A stretch of 64,000 bases of DNA from Hetaerina americana (Eukaryota; Arthropoda; Insecta; Odonata; Calopterygidae). The DNA lies in NCBI GenBank assembly GCA_022747635.1, contig JAKTNV010000009.1, positions 1,950,999-2,014,998 of the forward strand. Direction: 5' to 3'. The notes under the pieces were generated by a model. It was not told the DNA's origin and did not search any database. It was given only the letters and a program-made list of their open reading frames with translations. Positions 22,370 through 33,674 of this stretch are shown piece after piece. Every line of letters starts with the position of its first letter. Position 1 is the first letter of the stretch. The position numbers and the translations under genes were made by a program.

Positions 22370-22978
22370 ACATTTACAACCCCGAATAATTGAAGGATCG
22401 TACTGCCAAATGGTACGAATGCTCTGTCTAGGAAATATTTCTCAAAAGGTAATCAAGAATTTAGCGAAAGAAAAAATTAAACGTGCCTTTTACAGTGATT
22501 CATGCCTTAAGATCTCTCCACGCCGAAGAGAGGGTTCTGAAAGACGAGAGGAGTGGAGGGTATGAATAATGAAGTGCTCCGAGTGTTCCACTAAGCCTGT
22601 ATGCATTGGGCAAACGGGACAGAAATTTAAAGAAAGGATAAAAGAACACAAAACGTGCGTAAAGAATTGAAACGTCACATCCCTCTTGGCAGAGCACCTC
22701 ATCGAAAGTGACTTTGAAACTGAAGTTCTCCACTTCGAAAATAAAGGCTGCCCCTCTTTTATGTCCAGTGCTCCTCCCCACAGGGGCCATCCCCCCACTC
22801 CCAAGCAAATCCCCATCAACAGCCAACGATCGGCAGATGTACTTCCCTTTCATTTCCCTCCCTCCCACATGCTAACCATCTTTTTACCCCTCCCCCGCTC
22901 AGAAGGTACACATACAAAGCTGTCTTCTGGGGGACCATCTGATGATGACGTCCAATGTCAAAACCAAGGTAAATAAAA
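22370..22978 (+). pseudogene. PLE relic: linker, GIY-YIG domain and 3' end
   Basis: Frames combine to give a linker (EKIKRAFYSDSCLK near 22,470) and a GIY-YIG-like segment (KCSECSTKPVCIGQTGQKF, KERIKEHKTCV near 22,570-22,665), then LAEHLIESDF and a pyrimidine-rich 3' region ending in a hammerhead-like motif. The RT is missing. Confidence 0.8.
22939..22971 (+). ncRNA. Hammerhead-ribozyme-like motif
   Basis: CTGATGA is a perfect match to the first core box. A GAC/GTC stem follows, then AAAA in place of GAAA, and ACCAAGGT as a palindromic stem III. The G-to-A change in the second box would be expected to inactivate it. Confidence 0.5.
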
Positions 22979-23185
22979 TTAGTTTGGCGTGTATTCACTC
23001 CCTGCCACCCCAACCGTAGCGGGGCTTTCTGGGTACATAAATGAATGAATACAAAGTGTGTTGTGGGATTACAAAGATACTTATTTCATTTCAACTGAGA
23101 AACATGTTAGCTTGCGATGCCCTGAAGTATCCCTTTTCACCCTGCCACACACCCTAGCGGTGGCTTACAAGGTCGCAAACGTCTA
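22979..23185 (+). repeat. Two short CR1-like LINE 3' ends
   Basis: 22,979-23,045 (CGTGTATTCACTCCCTGCC, then GCGGGGCTTTCTGGGTA) and 23,125-23,185 (CCCTGCCACACACCCTAGCG) are solo copies of the family-3 terminal hairpin block. Confidence 0.65.
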
Positions 23186-24334
23186 AAGATAAGCTACTTG
23201 TTAGTCTCATGGAAACATTAAAATCAACCTCATACCTGTTGTGCAAACGAAACCACAAAAACACCTGTGACTTCAAAAATTATTCGTGCTTGAACCGTCA
23301 TTCAATCCACGTAGGATTGGTTTCCTTTGGTTTTTTAGCAATGCCATGACCCTCGGAAAACCGCTTATTTAGAAGGTTCAAATTTTCATAATATTTTAGG
23401 AGATGGCAAACATAATTTAAGACGCCGATTATAACGCAAATCGATGAGAAGAAGTGAAAAACTTTGGCATTGTCCTTCTGGGGTGACCCAATGCTCCGGC
23501 GAACCAGGGCAATGGGGGCGAAGGGGTTCTTTCTCGACCCCTCTCCCACCAAGCCTCTCCCTTTCCCGCACTAGCCCTTTCATTCCGCGAGGATAGGGGC
23601 GAGAAAAGGAAAGATACGGCAATGAACTCCCTTCCTCTCGGGAATCACAATATTTTCTAGCGCTTTCTCGGATTCTGCGGTCTGATTTTTCTGCCGTTCT
23701 TTGAAGCACTTTTTATTCGACGCCCGCAGCCTTCTTCTTCCCGACACGTCCTCCTACTCCTTCCGCCCTGGTGCAACCTTTCCCTCCTCCTACCTCCAAC
23801 CCCTTGACCCCCCCCGCCCCCCCTCTCTCTCTCTTTTCGCTCTACGCCGCGTCAGCTAATCGCCGAGGCTTAATTGGAGGGAAGGCGAGGCACCTTACTT
23901 CTTACCACCTCCCCATCGGAGCCCCGTGAACAAGCAAACTTAAGAAGGCGTAATCATTCCAGTAAATATTGACCCCGGGAGCAGAGAAGGAGAGAGCAGG
24001 GTCGAAAAAGAAACGCTGAGATGAATCCAAGGGTCGTCATATAATAAGGCCTCCCCTCCGCCGCCTTCGTCGGGGGAGGAACCTCTCACCTCCTTCGCCT
24101 GGAAATCCCCGAGATTCTCTCGGAATTGCAAAAAGAGGACGGCGGGGTTGGTTGGGGGGAGGTTTGGACCGGGTGCATCGGAAGGGATCAAGCGAGGACG
24201 TAAACCCCCCGAGTCTCATTCAATCAGACAATCAATGAAATAATTAATCGGATGTAAAATTAAAGGCGAGGAGTCTCTTCAGTGGTTAAGCAACGAAGGC
24301 CTGATCTAGTTGAACGACCATGTATATTTCTATA
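23186..24334. other. No gene recognised
   Basis: Pyrimidine-rich stretches at 23.7-23.85 kb are low complexity. Open frames here match nothing I know. Confidence 0.35.
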
Positions 24335-24410
24335 CAATTAATTAATTAAAAATTGGGAATTTTCCACAAAATAAAATTTAATACGGCCGGTTTCAATGGA
24401 ACTACTTAAT
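24335..24410 (-). repeat. Half of a palindromic element split by PLE-C (left)
   Basis: This pairs imperfectly with 33,903-33,975 (AATTTTATTTTGTGGAAAAT on the minus strand here, AATTTTATTTCGTGGAAAAT there). With the PLE removed, the two halves form one imperfect palindrome of about 160 bp, with the target sequence at its centre. Confidence 0.7.
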
Positions 24411-24416
24411 CATCAG
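24385..24416 (-). ncRNA. Hammerhead-like motif in the split palindrome
   Basis: CTGATGA core, degenerate AGTAG/CCATT stem, GAAA, and CCGGCC in place of a CCGGTC stem III plus C17. It overlaps the 13-bp duplicated target of PLE-C. Confidence 0.45.
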
Positions 24417-24423
24417 GTGATTA

Positions 24424-25007
24424 GTGAGGTGAAAGAAAGAGAAAAAACAACTTTGCACTTCCACACACTTTTTTAATATAACACGACCATGGTTTCGATG
24501 CTGCGCATCATCTTCAGGTACAACATAACAAAATTATTCAACTTATATAGCCAGGAGCCAGGTAGGGGAAGTCAGGGAGAGGGGTGGTAGCAATCATTGG
24601 TGGGTGAAGGGAAAGGGAAAGTGAGGGGGAACTAATGGATGCAGACGGTACAAAGGGGGGTGGTTGTTTGCAACGGTTGACCCTCATTAACGGAGGGTCG
24701 GTGACTGTCACTGCCTTGGTGGGGGAGGGGATGGTGTGGGGTGGTATTCAAGAAATTAAGGAGAGGGGAACGCGAGAGGTAAAGGATATCGTTGACCACC
24801 TCAAGATTACCGGACTGAAGGGATTCCCAAATTTCCAACTCCTCCAGAGCGTTCAGCCGCCGACCTTTCGTTTCTGTGTGTAAAATGTCTGCTGTGAAAT
24901 TGCTGGAATGATTGTAGTCTAAGAGGTGTTTGGCGAATTGTGATCTGTTGTCTTTCTTCCTGAAGCATGAACGGTGTTCCTTAATCCTAATGTCGAAAGT
25001 CCTCCCA
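24424..25007 (-). repeat. PLE-C terminal direct repeat (pLTR), 3' copy
   Basis: 584 nt, matching 33,091-33,674 at every point I compared. It contains the C-terminal GIY-YIG codons, the 3' UTR and a hammerhead-like motif. Such repeats come from partial tandem copies of PLEs and are not retroviral LTRs. Confidence 0.9.
24485..24517 (-). ncRNA. Hammerhead-ribozyme-like motif, PLE-C 3' repeat
   Basis: CTGAAGA, one extra T, a perfect stem II (GATGC/GCATC with GCA loop), GAAA, then the self-complementary ACCATGGT and C. Predicted cleavage would fall between 24,485 and 24,484. It is among the best-preserved examples in the window. Confidence 0.6.
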
Positions 25008-25293
25008 GTCTGTCCAATGTAGATGGCGTTGCAGTCTGTACAATTGAGTCTATAAACTCCGCTGTGTTGCATGACGTCAATTTTGTCTTTAGTGGAACCT
25101 ATTATATTTTTTAAAGTACGTGAATTGTAAAAAGCGGCTTTGATATGGTTTTTTGCGAGTATTTGTTGTGTCCTGAGTGAGAGATGGCCAAGGAAAGGAA
25201 TTCTTCGCCATTGGTGCGTGTCCGGTTTGGATGTGTGATATATGGAATTCCGAGCTATTTGCGTTTGTTTTCTGTTGTACATGTTGTCAATCA
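24632..25293 (-). pseudogene. PLE-C GIY-YIG endonuclease domain, separated from its RT
   Basis: About 220 codons are open to the stop at 24,632. They begin within the inter-domain linker (IPFLGHLSLRTQQILAKNH) and continue into the nuclease: SGVYRLNCTDCNAIYIGQT, GRTFDIRIKEH with its Arg, FAKHLLDYNHS and the Glu-containing ALEELEIWESL, all features of the PLE GIY-YIG fold. A polar tail of ~55 residues follows. The upstream end is fused to the tail of an inserted LINE at 25,294, so the domain no longer joins the RT 5.8 kb away. No internal stop is seen. Confidence 0.9.
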
Positions 25294-25592
25294 ATCTACA
25301 TCTACATCTACTCAATACCCCGCAAGCCGCCGCAAGGGCGTGTGGCGGGGGGTGCTAGGACACCACCCATAATTTAGAAAAGAAAAATAATAAAAAAAAA
25401 TCGCATGCAATAACGACAAAATCATATATAAAAAAAAAAACATGGCATACATTCATGCATGAACACTTACACCCAACACACATGCAAACACTCAAACTAC
25501 CAACTAACATACACATGCACCTGAAAGTATACCTAACATCTCTATAGTGTTTAATTTTGTTCCGACTTGTAAATTCAAAGTTTTTAATATTT
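25294..25592 (-). other. CR1-like LINE 3' UTR with conserved terminal hairpin
   Basis: The RNA sense ends CCGCCACACGCCCTTGCGGC followed by GGCTTGCGGGG and an ATCTAC-type repeat tail. CCGCC/GGCGG and CCCCGC/GCGGGG can pair. The same block terminates at least eight other fragments here. Confidence 0.8.
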
Positions 25593-28355
25593 CTAAAGTG
25601 ACTTCGGTTTCTTGCTATTATGATTACTGATTGTTCGGGGAAAGAATGAGTATTTGTACCTATCTGTCTTGGAATCTATCTCCCTTAGTTTATCTTTGTG
25701 GTCTGATCTACCTAAGTAGTGTGGGGCCATTATAATTCCTTCAGTGTCATATTTAAACTCGTTTGTTCTGAACCTTTCTAAAAGTCTAAGCCTCGCTTGT
25801 TCTCTCCGCACTTCAAGTGGTTCCCAGCCTAAATCCCCTAAGAGACCTGTCACACTTGTGTTTTTATCATAACAATTTTTAACAAATCTAGCGGATTTTC
25901 TCTGGACTTTATCTAATTCTTTTTGCCAAATTTTCTCCCACGGATCCCAAATACTTGCGGCATATTCCAAATGAGGTCTAACTAGAGCAAAATAACACCT
26001 CTCTTTAACTTTTTCATTACATTTCCCCACCACCCGTTTTATGAAGCCAAGTTTCTTTAAAGCTGTTCCGCATATTGTCCTGATATGTGCTCCCCATGAA
26101 AGGCGTGGTGTTAGAACAACCCCCAAATATTTAACTTGATTTGCCGTAGTCAATACTGAACCCTCTATTTTGTAGTTTATATCCTGTTCCTCGCTTCCTT
26201 TATTCCAAAATTTCAAAACTGCACATTTATCTATATTAAGTGTTAATCCCCATTTATTGCACCATCCCGAGATATTGTCTAAGTCTCTAGAGAGTAGCTC
26301 GCGATCTAGTTGGCTCCTTATTTCCCTGTATATCACCGTGTCGTCAGCAAATAACCTTAGATTGCTACTAACGTGTGTGCTTAAGTCATTTATGTATATT
26401 AAGAACAGAAGAGGCCCTATTACACTTCCCTGGGGGACGCCCGAAGTAACATCTCTCTCCGTTGAGCACAACCCATCTATGACTACTATTTGTTTGCGGT
26501 TTGACAAGAAGTCCCTAATCCAATTAATTATTTTCTCATTGATCCCATAGTATTTAAGTTTGTGTAACAATTTATTGTGTGGGACTTTGTCGAAGGCTTT
26601 TTTGAAATCCAGGAATACTGCATCGACTTGGGTGTTGTTTTCTCCCGATCTAAGTATATCGTGAATGAAGAGACCAAGTTGTGTTTCGCAAGATCTGCTT
26701 TTCCTAAATCCGTGCTGGTTGTGGATTAGTATTTTCCTACTATCAAGAAATTTCATAATGTTAGTGACAATAACGTGTTCCAATATTTTACAAGAGATCG
26801 ATGTTAAAGAAATGGGTCGGTAATTGGTTGGTTTATCCCTATCGCCGCCTTTATAGATGGGAGTTATATGGGCTAGCTTCCAGTCGCGAGGCACTGAGCC
26901 TTCTTCTATCGATTTTAGAAAAACAATATGTAAAAATGGGGCAATGTCGTCAGCTAATTCCTTTAATATTCTAGCAGGTATTTCTTCCGGACCAGGTGCC
27001 TTGTGTGCTTTGATACTACGGAGCCGATGTACTATTCCCTGCTTGGTCAGTGTAAGATCGCTCATGTGTTCCCCGGGTGGGTGTGGAGGATCGTTTGGTG
27101 CGTTTGTGTTTTTGTTGTAGACGCTCTGGAAAAAATGGTTTAAAATATTTGCCTTTTTCACGCTATCTGTAATGATTTCTCCATTTTCCGTCTTCAAAGA
27201 GTGAACAGTGGGACGTTTACCCTGTATTTCCCTAACATAGGACCAGAATGACTTTGGATTTTCCTCAAGATATTCGCTTAGCATTTTAGATTTAAAAGAG
27301 TGTAGTGCTGTGCGCATAATACTTTTCGTCTTACTACGACATTCTTTTAGTAGCTGTTTGGTTGTATTCACAAAACTTATATCGTCACTTTTTAAACTCT
27401 TTTTGAAATTTGACTGTAGCTTTCTTTGCCTTCTTAATGCCGATCTGACTTCCCCGTTGTACCATCTAGGTTCCTTACTGTCGCATTTGAGTTTGGACGG
27501 GATGTACGTCTTTATTCCTTCGCGTAAAATATTTAAGAAATAATTCCAAGTGTTCTCTGTATTTGTTGTCAGTGTTTTTGTCTTGTATTCCGGTAATTTT
27601 ATCTTTAAATATTCTCTTAGTCCGTTAAAATTTGCCTTGTTGTATAGGTATATTTTACGCTTTTCTTTGTTTATTTTGACGAACTTAGTTTTTAACTCTA
27701 TAAGAATAGCCTTATGGTCACTGATTCCGTCTCTTATTTCAATGTTAGTAATGATTTCGGGCTTAGATGTCGCAAAGATGTCTAGTATGCTTTGGCCCCG
27801 TGTTGGTGATTTAACAATTTGTTCTAAGGAGTGTTTTTTGAATATATGAAGGAGTTCTTGGCATGAATCTCTGTTTTTGGCAGTAGTTGTCCCAGTCAAT
27901 TGACGGTAGATTTGTGTCCCCAGCGATTATAATAATACTGTTGCTATGTCTGCTGCTGATAGTCGATATTTGTTCGTCGAGCTTGTGTAGGACATCTGTG
28001 TTAGAATCTGGGAGTCTATAAAATGAACACGCGAATAGGCTTCTGCCGTTGTAGTCTTTAATGTTGCACCAAACGCTTTCTATATCATCTACGTCGCATT
28101 CATATTGTTGGCTACTAAGATGTGACTTTACTGCAATGAATACTCCCCCACCCAACCTATTTGGTCTGTCCCTTCTGTAAATTGTGAAACCGATTGGAAA
28201 AACCTCAATGTTTGCTATATCTCCCGTGAGCCAACTTTCCGTTCCAACTACTATGTCTGCGTTTGTACTGACAAAAATATGTTCAATATCCGATATTTTG
28301 TTTCTAATGCTACGGCAGTTTAATGTTATAATTTTAATATGGCTAATAACTTCTT
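25593..28355 (-). pseudogene. CR1-like LINE ORF2 (endonuclease plus reverse transcriptase), one frameshift
   Basis: The endonuclease reads ITLNCRSIRNKISDIEH near 28,350, then TESWL, GGGVFIAV, SFYRLP and AGDTNLPSIDWDN near 27,900. The frame then shifts by a small indel at about 27,885-27,895, and a 768-codon frame continues from 27,899 with ISDHKAILIEL, completing the APE-like nuclease. RT motifs, counted in that frame: NYRPISLTS (~359), motif A FLDFKKAFDKV (~429-439), motif B SGVPQGSVIGPLLF (~486-499), motif C LFADDTVIY (~516-524). A C-terminal RPHLEYAASIWDP segment follows. Catalytic residues are intact, so one indel accounts for loss of function. Confidence 0.9.
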
Positions 28356-28633
28356 GTTTTTCGGTTTTATGTACGCTAACAAAACTGTTTTGAGACGATT
28401 CGTGGTGAACAGAGACAAAAGAATTACATTCACTTGCATTGCTATCTGTTATGTATGTGGAGGCACCAATTTTATTAAATTTACGTGGGTTATATGTTGT
28501 TTTAACGCAAGTGCTTGTTTGTTCAATATTTTTGGGGATTTGAGAGGCATTACCTGAACTGAATTGACAAAAAGCGCTGGATTCTACTTTATTTTTCCCA
28601 ATATATGACCTACGCTCTTGCCTACCAGCTATG

Positions 28634-29653
28634 CTAAACCCTCGACACGTGTTCGTGTAACCTACGCGCTACCAACTGCGATGCCTCGGCAGTATAATGG
28701 ACCCCGGAGCGATTAAGGGGTACCCGACACGATGAGAGGACGGGCCTCAGATCAACGAAGTCCGCTCCGATTCCCCGGCAAAATTCCAGCAATCTCTGAT
28801 TTAAACCCTCAATGCGGCTCCAAACGAGCCTTCCGCGGTCTGAACGCGGCACAATACTACATATACTTAATTTAATTGGGACCTTCAACTCTGCCTCGAC
28901 TCGTTTCACCTCCGAGTGCATCTCCTTAAAGGAGCGCAGGATCTCTTCAGATCCACGTTCCGAGGCGTCGTTTGTCCCGACATGAGCCACAATGCGTAGC
29001 TTGGAGCAGCCCGTATTACTGACGGCCGCCTTCACCGCCAGCGTCGCCTGGGGTACCCCGCCGCCCGGTATACACCAGGACGACAAGAATCCAACACCTC
29101 CCTCCTGTTGGACTCTGCGGCGCAGCGGGTTCATTATACGCCGGACATTTGAACTACCTAATATAACGGTTCCCTCCCTCCCCGACCGCTGATGCCTTAC
29201 CCTAGGCAGTGCCCTCGGAGTAGGGATAGGGGCTGCAGGTACGGTGGTGCTGTCATCCGACAGCACCTGGTACCTGTTGGAGACGGGGATGGTATCTGCC
29301 TCCGCAGAGTCCAATCCTCGCCGCAGCGTTACCTTCCCCTCGCCCCGAGAGACGACCCTCCAATCGTCCGACCTACGGACGTGAGACACTCCCTCGTTGA
29401 GAGATGGGACACGGGGTAGGTCTCTAATCGCCCAGCCACGTGTTGCATTCGGACGAATCCGTGCACCCCTATGGGCGTGGCGGGTTTTCGAATTCCCACC
29501 CTGAGCACCATCTCTCCCGAGGGGAGCCCTCCGGCCGGCGATCTCCGATCGAAGCTCCCGCACCATTCTCTCCAGCATGACGATACGGGCCCTTAAAGCC
29601 GCGCATTCGCCAGTGCCTTCGAGCATAGCAACAGGGGACCTGGATGAAGCCAT
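28634..29653 (-). CDS. CR1-like LINE ORF1 with SGNH-hydrolase (esterase) domain
   Basis: An intact 339-codon frame from ATG 29,653. Residues ~18-40 form a short amphipathic helix likely to be coiled-coil (ALRARIVMLERMVRELRSEI). Residues ~45-115 are basic and Arg/Gly-rich, suited to RNA binding. The C-terminal half is an SGNH hydrolase: block I VILGSSN (~163-169, candidate nucleophile S167), a Gly-rich block (CIPGGGV, ~194), VGTND (~225-229) and SGVHY with the candidate catalytic His (~319). An esterase in ORF1 is known for some CR1-group LINEs and is thought to act on lipids or membranes during transposition. NRYQVLSD (~126-133) resembles other arthropod LINE ORF1 proteins. Confidence 0.85.
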   Translation of the reverse strand: MASSRSPVAMLEGTGECAALRARIVMLERMVRELRSEIAGRRAPLGRDGAQGGNSKTRHAHRGARIRPNATRGWAIRDLPRVPSLNEGVSHVRRSDDWRVVSRGEGKVTLRRGLDSAEADTIPVSNRYQVLSDDSTTVPAAPIPTPRALPRVRHQRSGREGTVILGSSNVRRIMNPLRRRVQQEGGVGFLSSWCIPGGGVPQATLAVKAAVSNTGCSKLRIVAHVGTNDASERGSEEILRSFKEMHSEVKRVEAELKVPIKLSICSIVPRSDRGRLVWSRIEGLNQRLLEFCRGIGADFVDLRPVLSSCRVPLNRSGVHYTAEASQLVARRLHEHVSRV

Positions 29654-30040
29654 CCTAATTTAATTACCAAGTTCCCAACAAAAGCTAACCTGTATACACT
29701 ATGCTAAAATTTCTAGAAGGGGTTAGCTAACTTTAGCTCAAACAATAAGTTACGATTTGGAATTGAATATGAAGCCTAAGTGGAAAAAACGATGCTTGAG
29801 TAAGGTCTGGTTTTCAGAGGACCAAAAGAAAGAAAAAGGAAAGCACTCACCGGTCACCAATCAGAGTCGAAGGACAAAAACCACCACAATCCACTAAATA
29901 AATTACTACTACCACACACAGGTTAACAAACCACACACAAAACGAAAACTATATAAACGAAGCAACGTATACGTTGACACTATAAAAATTTTTCAAAAAA
30001 CGATTAAAACGATTAAAAATTTTAAAAAAACGATTTCAAT
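29654..30040 (-). promoter_or_regulatory. Presumed CR1-like LINE 5' UTR
   Basis: AT-rich sequence between ORF1 and the junction with the oppositely oriented LINE. The exact 5' end is not certain. Confidence 0.45.
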
Positions 30041-31056
30041 AAAAAATTGGGATTCATTAGACGCATTGTCGGCAAAAGTGACTCAAAGGTCAAGGAACGT
30101 TGTTACCACGCCCTTGTAAGGCCTCATTTAGAATACGCATGCAGCGTGTGGGACCCGAGTGAAAAAGGTCTCATTCGGGAAATTGAGAAGGTTCAACGCC
30201 GGGCAGCCCGTTTTGTAAAAAATTCCTACGATAAAACGCAAAGCGTTACCGAAATGCTCATGGATTTGGGGTGGGAATCATTAGAAGAGAGACGATTCAA
30301 TGCAAGACTGAAATTATTAAATAAATTCAGATCCGCATGTTTCAGCACCGAGGTCTCGCAGATTATTCGTACTCCTACATACATTGGTCGCTTGGATCAT
30401 GCATATAAAATTCGGGAAATAGATGCCAGGACTAGCCGACTCAAGGACTCCTTCTTCCCACGGACAATACGGGATAGCAACTGTAGGATTATAGATAGTA
30501 AAAATTCCACTTGCCACCCTCAGTGTCTAAAAAATAATTAGTCGTATTTAAATGCATGCTCTTCCACTAACCTTATGTGTTTTGTTATAATAACCCATTC
30601 TTTCCGCATGACATCATTCGTGTTCTGTTCATCTGTTTTTAAGTTTCCCTTTCAGTCCCTCTTCCCTCCCGGCGGGGGGAAATTCCTGCTACCTGCAACG
30701 TTGGGTCGAATTCCCTTCCTTTTACTGTCTCTTTGGGGGGTTGAGTGTTTTGTGGTGCATTTTCATGTGGTAGTGATGTTTCACATTCTTGCTTGTTGTG
30801 TCCTGGCTTGCGTGTTGTAGGATGGCTTTGGTGCTGTATCCTGGGGTGCAGTTTTTTGTTGTTTTGCGGTGTATGTGTTTGCATGAGTATTGGATGGAGG
30901 GAGTTTTGCATGAGTGTGTGCGCTGCTGGGGTGTAATTTTCCGTGTTGTTTTTTGCATGTGGTATTTTTCGTTTTTACGGTTGGTGACCTAACACCCCCC
31001 GCCACACGCCCTTGCGGCGGCTTGCGGGGTATTATGTAGATGTAGATGTAGACACT
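30041..31056 (+). pseudogene. 5'-truncated CR1-like LINE (family 2), head to head with the esterase LINE
   Basis: 164 codons of the ORF2 C-terminus are open (GFIRRIVGKSDSKVKERCYH, RPHLEYACSVWDP, SFFPRTIRDSNCR, stop at 30,541). A ~500-bp 3' UTR, the GC hairpin block and a GTAGAT repeat tail follow, ending at 31,056. It differs from the adjacent minus-strand LINE at many residues, so it is another subfamily and not an inversion of the same copy. Its minus-strand sibling is at 20.38-21.14 kb. Confidence 0.9.
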
Positions 31057-31144
31057 ACACTGCACTTCACTAAAACCAAAAGCACCAAGAATCGAGGTGG
31101 CAGGCAGGTAGTCTCTGGTGGGTCAAACCGGTTACCAGGAGCGC

Positions 31145-33089
31145 TCAGTAGGCAGGTCCGCTCAGGTTGAGGGCTAGAGAGAGAATGTCAGAGAGAATCA
31201 ATGTTTCAGGGTAGCCGTTGTTGACTGCAATCTGTTTTATAATGCGGAGTTCTCTGTGTTTGTTGTGAGTTGACATTGGGATGTTGCAAGCTCTGTGTAA
31301 CATGGAATGGAAGGCTGCATGTTTTTGTGAATGGTGGTGCCTGGATGTGGAGTGGATAATTTGGTCGGAGTAGCATTTTTTCCGGTATATCGAGAGGTCG
31401 AACCTTTGGTTAACTATTTTCAACGTCAAATCAAGGAAATTCAGAGTACCGTCTGCTTCTAGCTCCCTCGTGAACTGTATGGCAGAATCAAAAGCATTTA
31501 ACATGGTTGAAAAATTGTCTAATTGCCTGGGGGATCCCGTCCAGACACAAAAGATGTCGTCCACATACCGGAACCAGGAAAACACATTTTTTTGGAGGGG
31601 ATGGTTTAAGGCGAAGAAGTTTCTTTCCCAATTGTCCATATAAAGGTCCGCCAGGATAGGAGAGAGAGGAGAGCCCATAGCCAAGCCTTCCATCTGATTG
31701 TAATGTTCCCCGTTGAACAAAAAACTACTCTGGTTCACGCACAGGGTTAACAATTCACACAATTCACTGGTTATTGGATGTGGTGCTTTGGCTTTAACGA
31801 GGGCTATCTCGGCAAGATCGACGGCTTTCATTCTGGGGATGCTGGTGTACATATTAGAGACGTCGAAGGACACCATAACACACTTCGACGGTAAAACCAT
31901 GTCCGACAACTTACTCGCGAGCTCGTATGAGTTCTTAACCCCGTATTTTGGGGAAAAAAGAGTAAATTGCCTGAGTAGGTTGTTTAACTTGTGGGCAAGA
32001 AGGTGGGCTGGCGCCGAGACACTGGACACCACAGGTCGGATAGGAATGTCACTCTTGTGTATTTTCGGGAGACCAAAGAATCTGGGAGATTTTGGATTCA
32101 TTTGCACTAGTTTGGTAATAGCACTGGGCTTAAACAGCACTTCGCATCGGGCCAGGGAGGTTTTGACATCCCTCTGGTGCTCTGTAGTGGGATCACGCGA
32201 AAGGATGGCTATTTTATTAGACGAAATGAAGTCTTCACATTTTTTAACATAGGATTCCTTGTCTAAAACCACGACTGTATTCCCCTTATCTGCTTTTGTG
32301 ACTATGAGCTTATTTATTGAAATGGACTTTTTTAGGGAAGAGACCGCCTTAATGACTTCGCTGGAACTTGTCCTCCTTTCGGAATTCTTGTATTTCACTA
32401 TTTCCCTTGAAATGAGCTCTTTCGGTCCTGCGTTTCCTTTTCCGAGGGCTAAATCACAATCTACAGCGAGATTTTTTAGGTCCTTAGTGGTTATCCGGGT
32501 GTTGGGACAGTACATGAGGCCTTTCTGAAGAAGATTCCACTCTCCGGGCTGGAAGGTGTGGTTAGAGAGATTCATGACTCTCTCGTTGAATTTTTCGGCC
32601 TGAGGGGGCAGTTCGGGCTTGGCTTCTATGTCCTCCCTTGTATTTTCGATTTTTTTTGGTTAGGGTGTCGAGTTTTTTACACATTGCAGACCTTTTTATA
32701 AACGCGACTTCACTAGCTCTCTGACGAACACTATCGTCCAAGATTGACCATTCCGCCCAATGCAGGGATCTCGTTAACTCAGTGAATAAGAGATAAAGGT
32801 AGTGGGAGATGGAATCCCTCTTAACGTACCATTCGTGCAGTTCTCTCTTAATCCAAGCTCGTCTTGCGGTTGCGCAGGCGAACATTGCTGCCGAAGATTT
32901 GGAGCTGCAGGAGACATTGACGTACTTCGGGGTGATACCGCGCGCGAGGCACTGGCTGTTGAAGAATATGTTCAAGGAAGCAACCCGGTGTTTGATGGTC
33001 AACTTCCTGTAAATTCTAGCCTTCATTGCGTTGCTGGCGCACTTGATGAATCTAACAGTTTCAGGCTTAACTTGGTGGAATTCTTTCAT
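31145..33089 (-). pseudogene. PLE-C N-terminal domain and reverse transcriptase, one homopolymer frameshift
   Basis: The start codon at 33,089 (MKEFHQVKPETVRFI) lies 2 nt inside the terminal repeat boundary. About 145 N-terminal codons run to an A8 tract (plus-strand T8 at 32,650-32,657), where one extra A shifts the frame. The second frame continues 500 codons to 31,145 with the PLE core box TKADKGNTVVVLD, LPKIHKSD, RT motif A (SFDVSNMYTSIP), motif B (GLAMGSPLSPILADLY) and motif C (WFRYVDDIFCVW). The catalytic aspartates are present. After the stop at 31,145 about 90 bp lack an obvious frame before the LINE insertion. The GIY-YIG domain lies beyond that insertion. Confidence 0.92.
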
Positions 33090-33090
33090 G

Positions 33091-33674
33091 GTGAGGTGAA
33101 AGAAAGAGAAAAAACAACTTTGCACTTCCACACACTTTTTTAATATAACACGACCATGGTTTCGATGCTGCGCATCATCTTCAGGTACAACATAACAAAA
33201 TTATTCAACTTATATAGCCAGGAGCCAGGTAGGGGAAGTCAGGGAGAGGGGTGGTAGCAATCATTGGTGGGTGAAGGGAAAGGGAAAGTGAGGGGGAACT
33301 AATGGATGCAGACGGTACAAAGGGGGGTGGTTGTTTGCAACGGTTGACCCTCATTAACGGAGGGTCGGTGACTGTCACTGCCTTGGTGGGGGAGGGGATG
33401 GTGTGGGGTGGTATTCAAGAAATTAAGGAGAGGGGAACGCGAGAGGTAAAGGATATCGTTGACCACCTCAAGATTACCGGACTGAAGGGATTCCCAAATT
33501 TCCAACTCCTCCAGAGCGTTCAGCCGCCGACCTTTCGTTTCTGTGTGTAAAATGTCTGCTGTGAAATTGCTGGAATGATTGTAGTCTAAGAGGTGTTTGG
33601 CGAATTGTGATCTGTTGTCTTTCTTCCTGAAGCATGAACGGTGTTCCTTAATCCTAATGTCGAAAGTCCTCCCA
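33091..33674 (-). repeat. PLE-C terminal direct repeat (pLTR), 5' copy
   Basis: 584 nt, equal in length and sequence by eye to 24,424-25,007. It carries the C-terminal GIY-YIG codons (MEIWESLQSGNLEVVN and onward, 33,505-33,299), placing a piece of the 3' coding end upstream of the start codon, as expected for a partial tandem PLE. Confidence 0.9.
33152..33184 (-). ncRNA. Hammerhead-ribozyme-like motif, PLE-C 5' repeat
   Basis: Identical to the motif in the 3' repeat. It would release the PLE transcript ~60 nt upstream of the RT start codon if active. Confidence 0.6.

Larger units (their letters stand above)
25294..30040 (-). mobile_element. Near-complete CR1-like LINE with an esterase ORF1
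   Basis: Order on the minus strand: 5' UTR (~30,040-29,654), ORF1 (29,653-28,634), ORF2 endonuclease (about 28,350 to 27,890), ORF2 linker and RT (27,899-25,593), 3' UTR, then the conserved GC hairpin and an (ATCTAC)n-type tail at 25,294-25,320. Length is ~4.75 kb, close to full length. One frameshift in ORF2 is the only break I found. It lies inside PLE-C, so it is younger than that element. Confidence 0.9.

Noticed and set aside
24424..33674. LTR retrotransposon, suggested by the 584-bp direct repeats
   Set aside because: There is no gag, protease, RNase H or integrase. The RT is Penelope-type with a GIY-YIG domain, and the repeats contain coding sequence.
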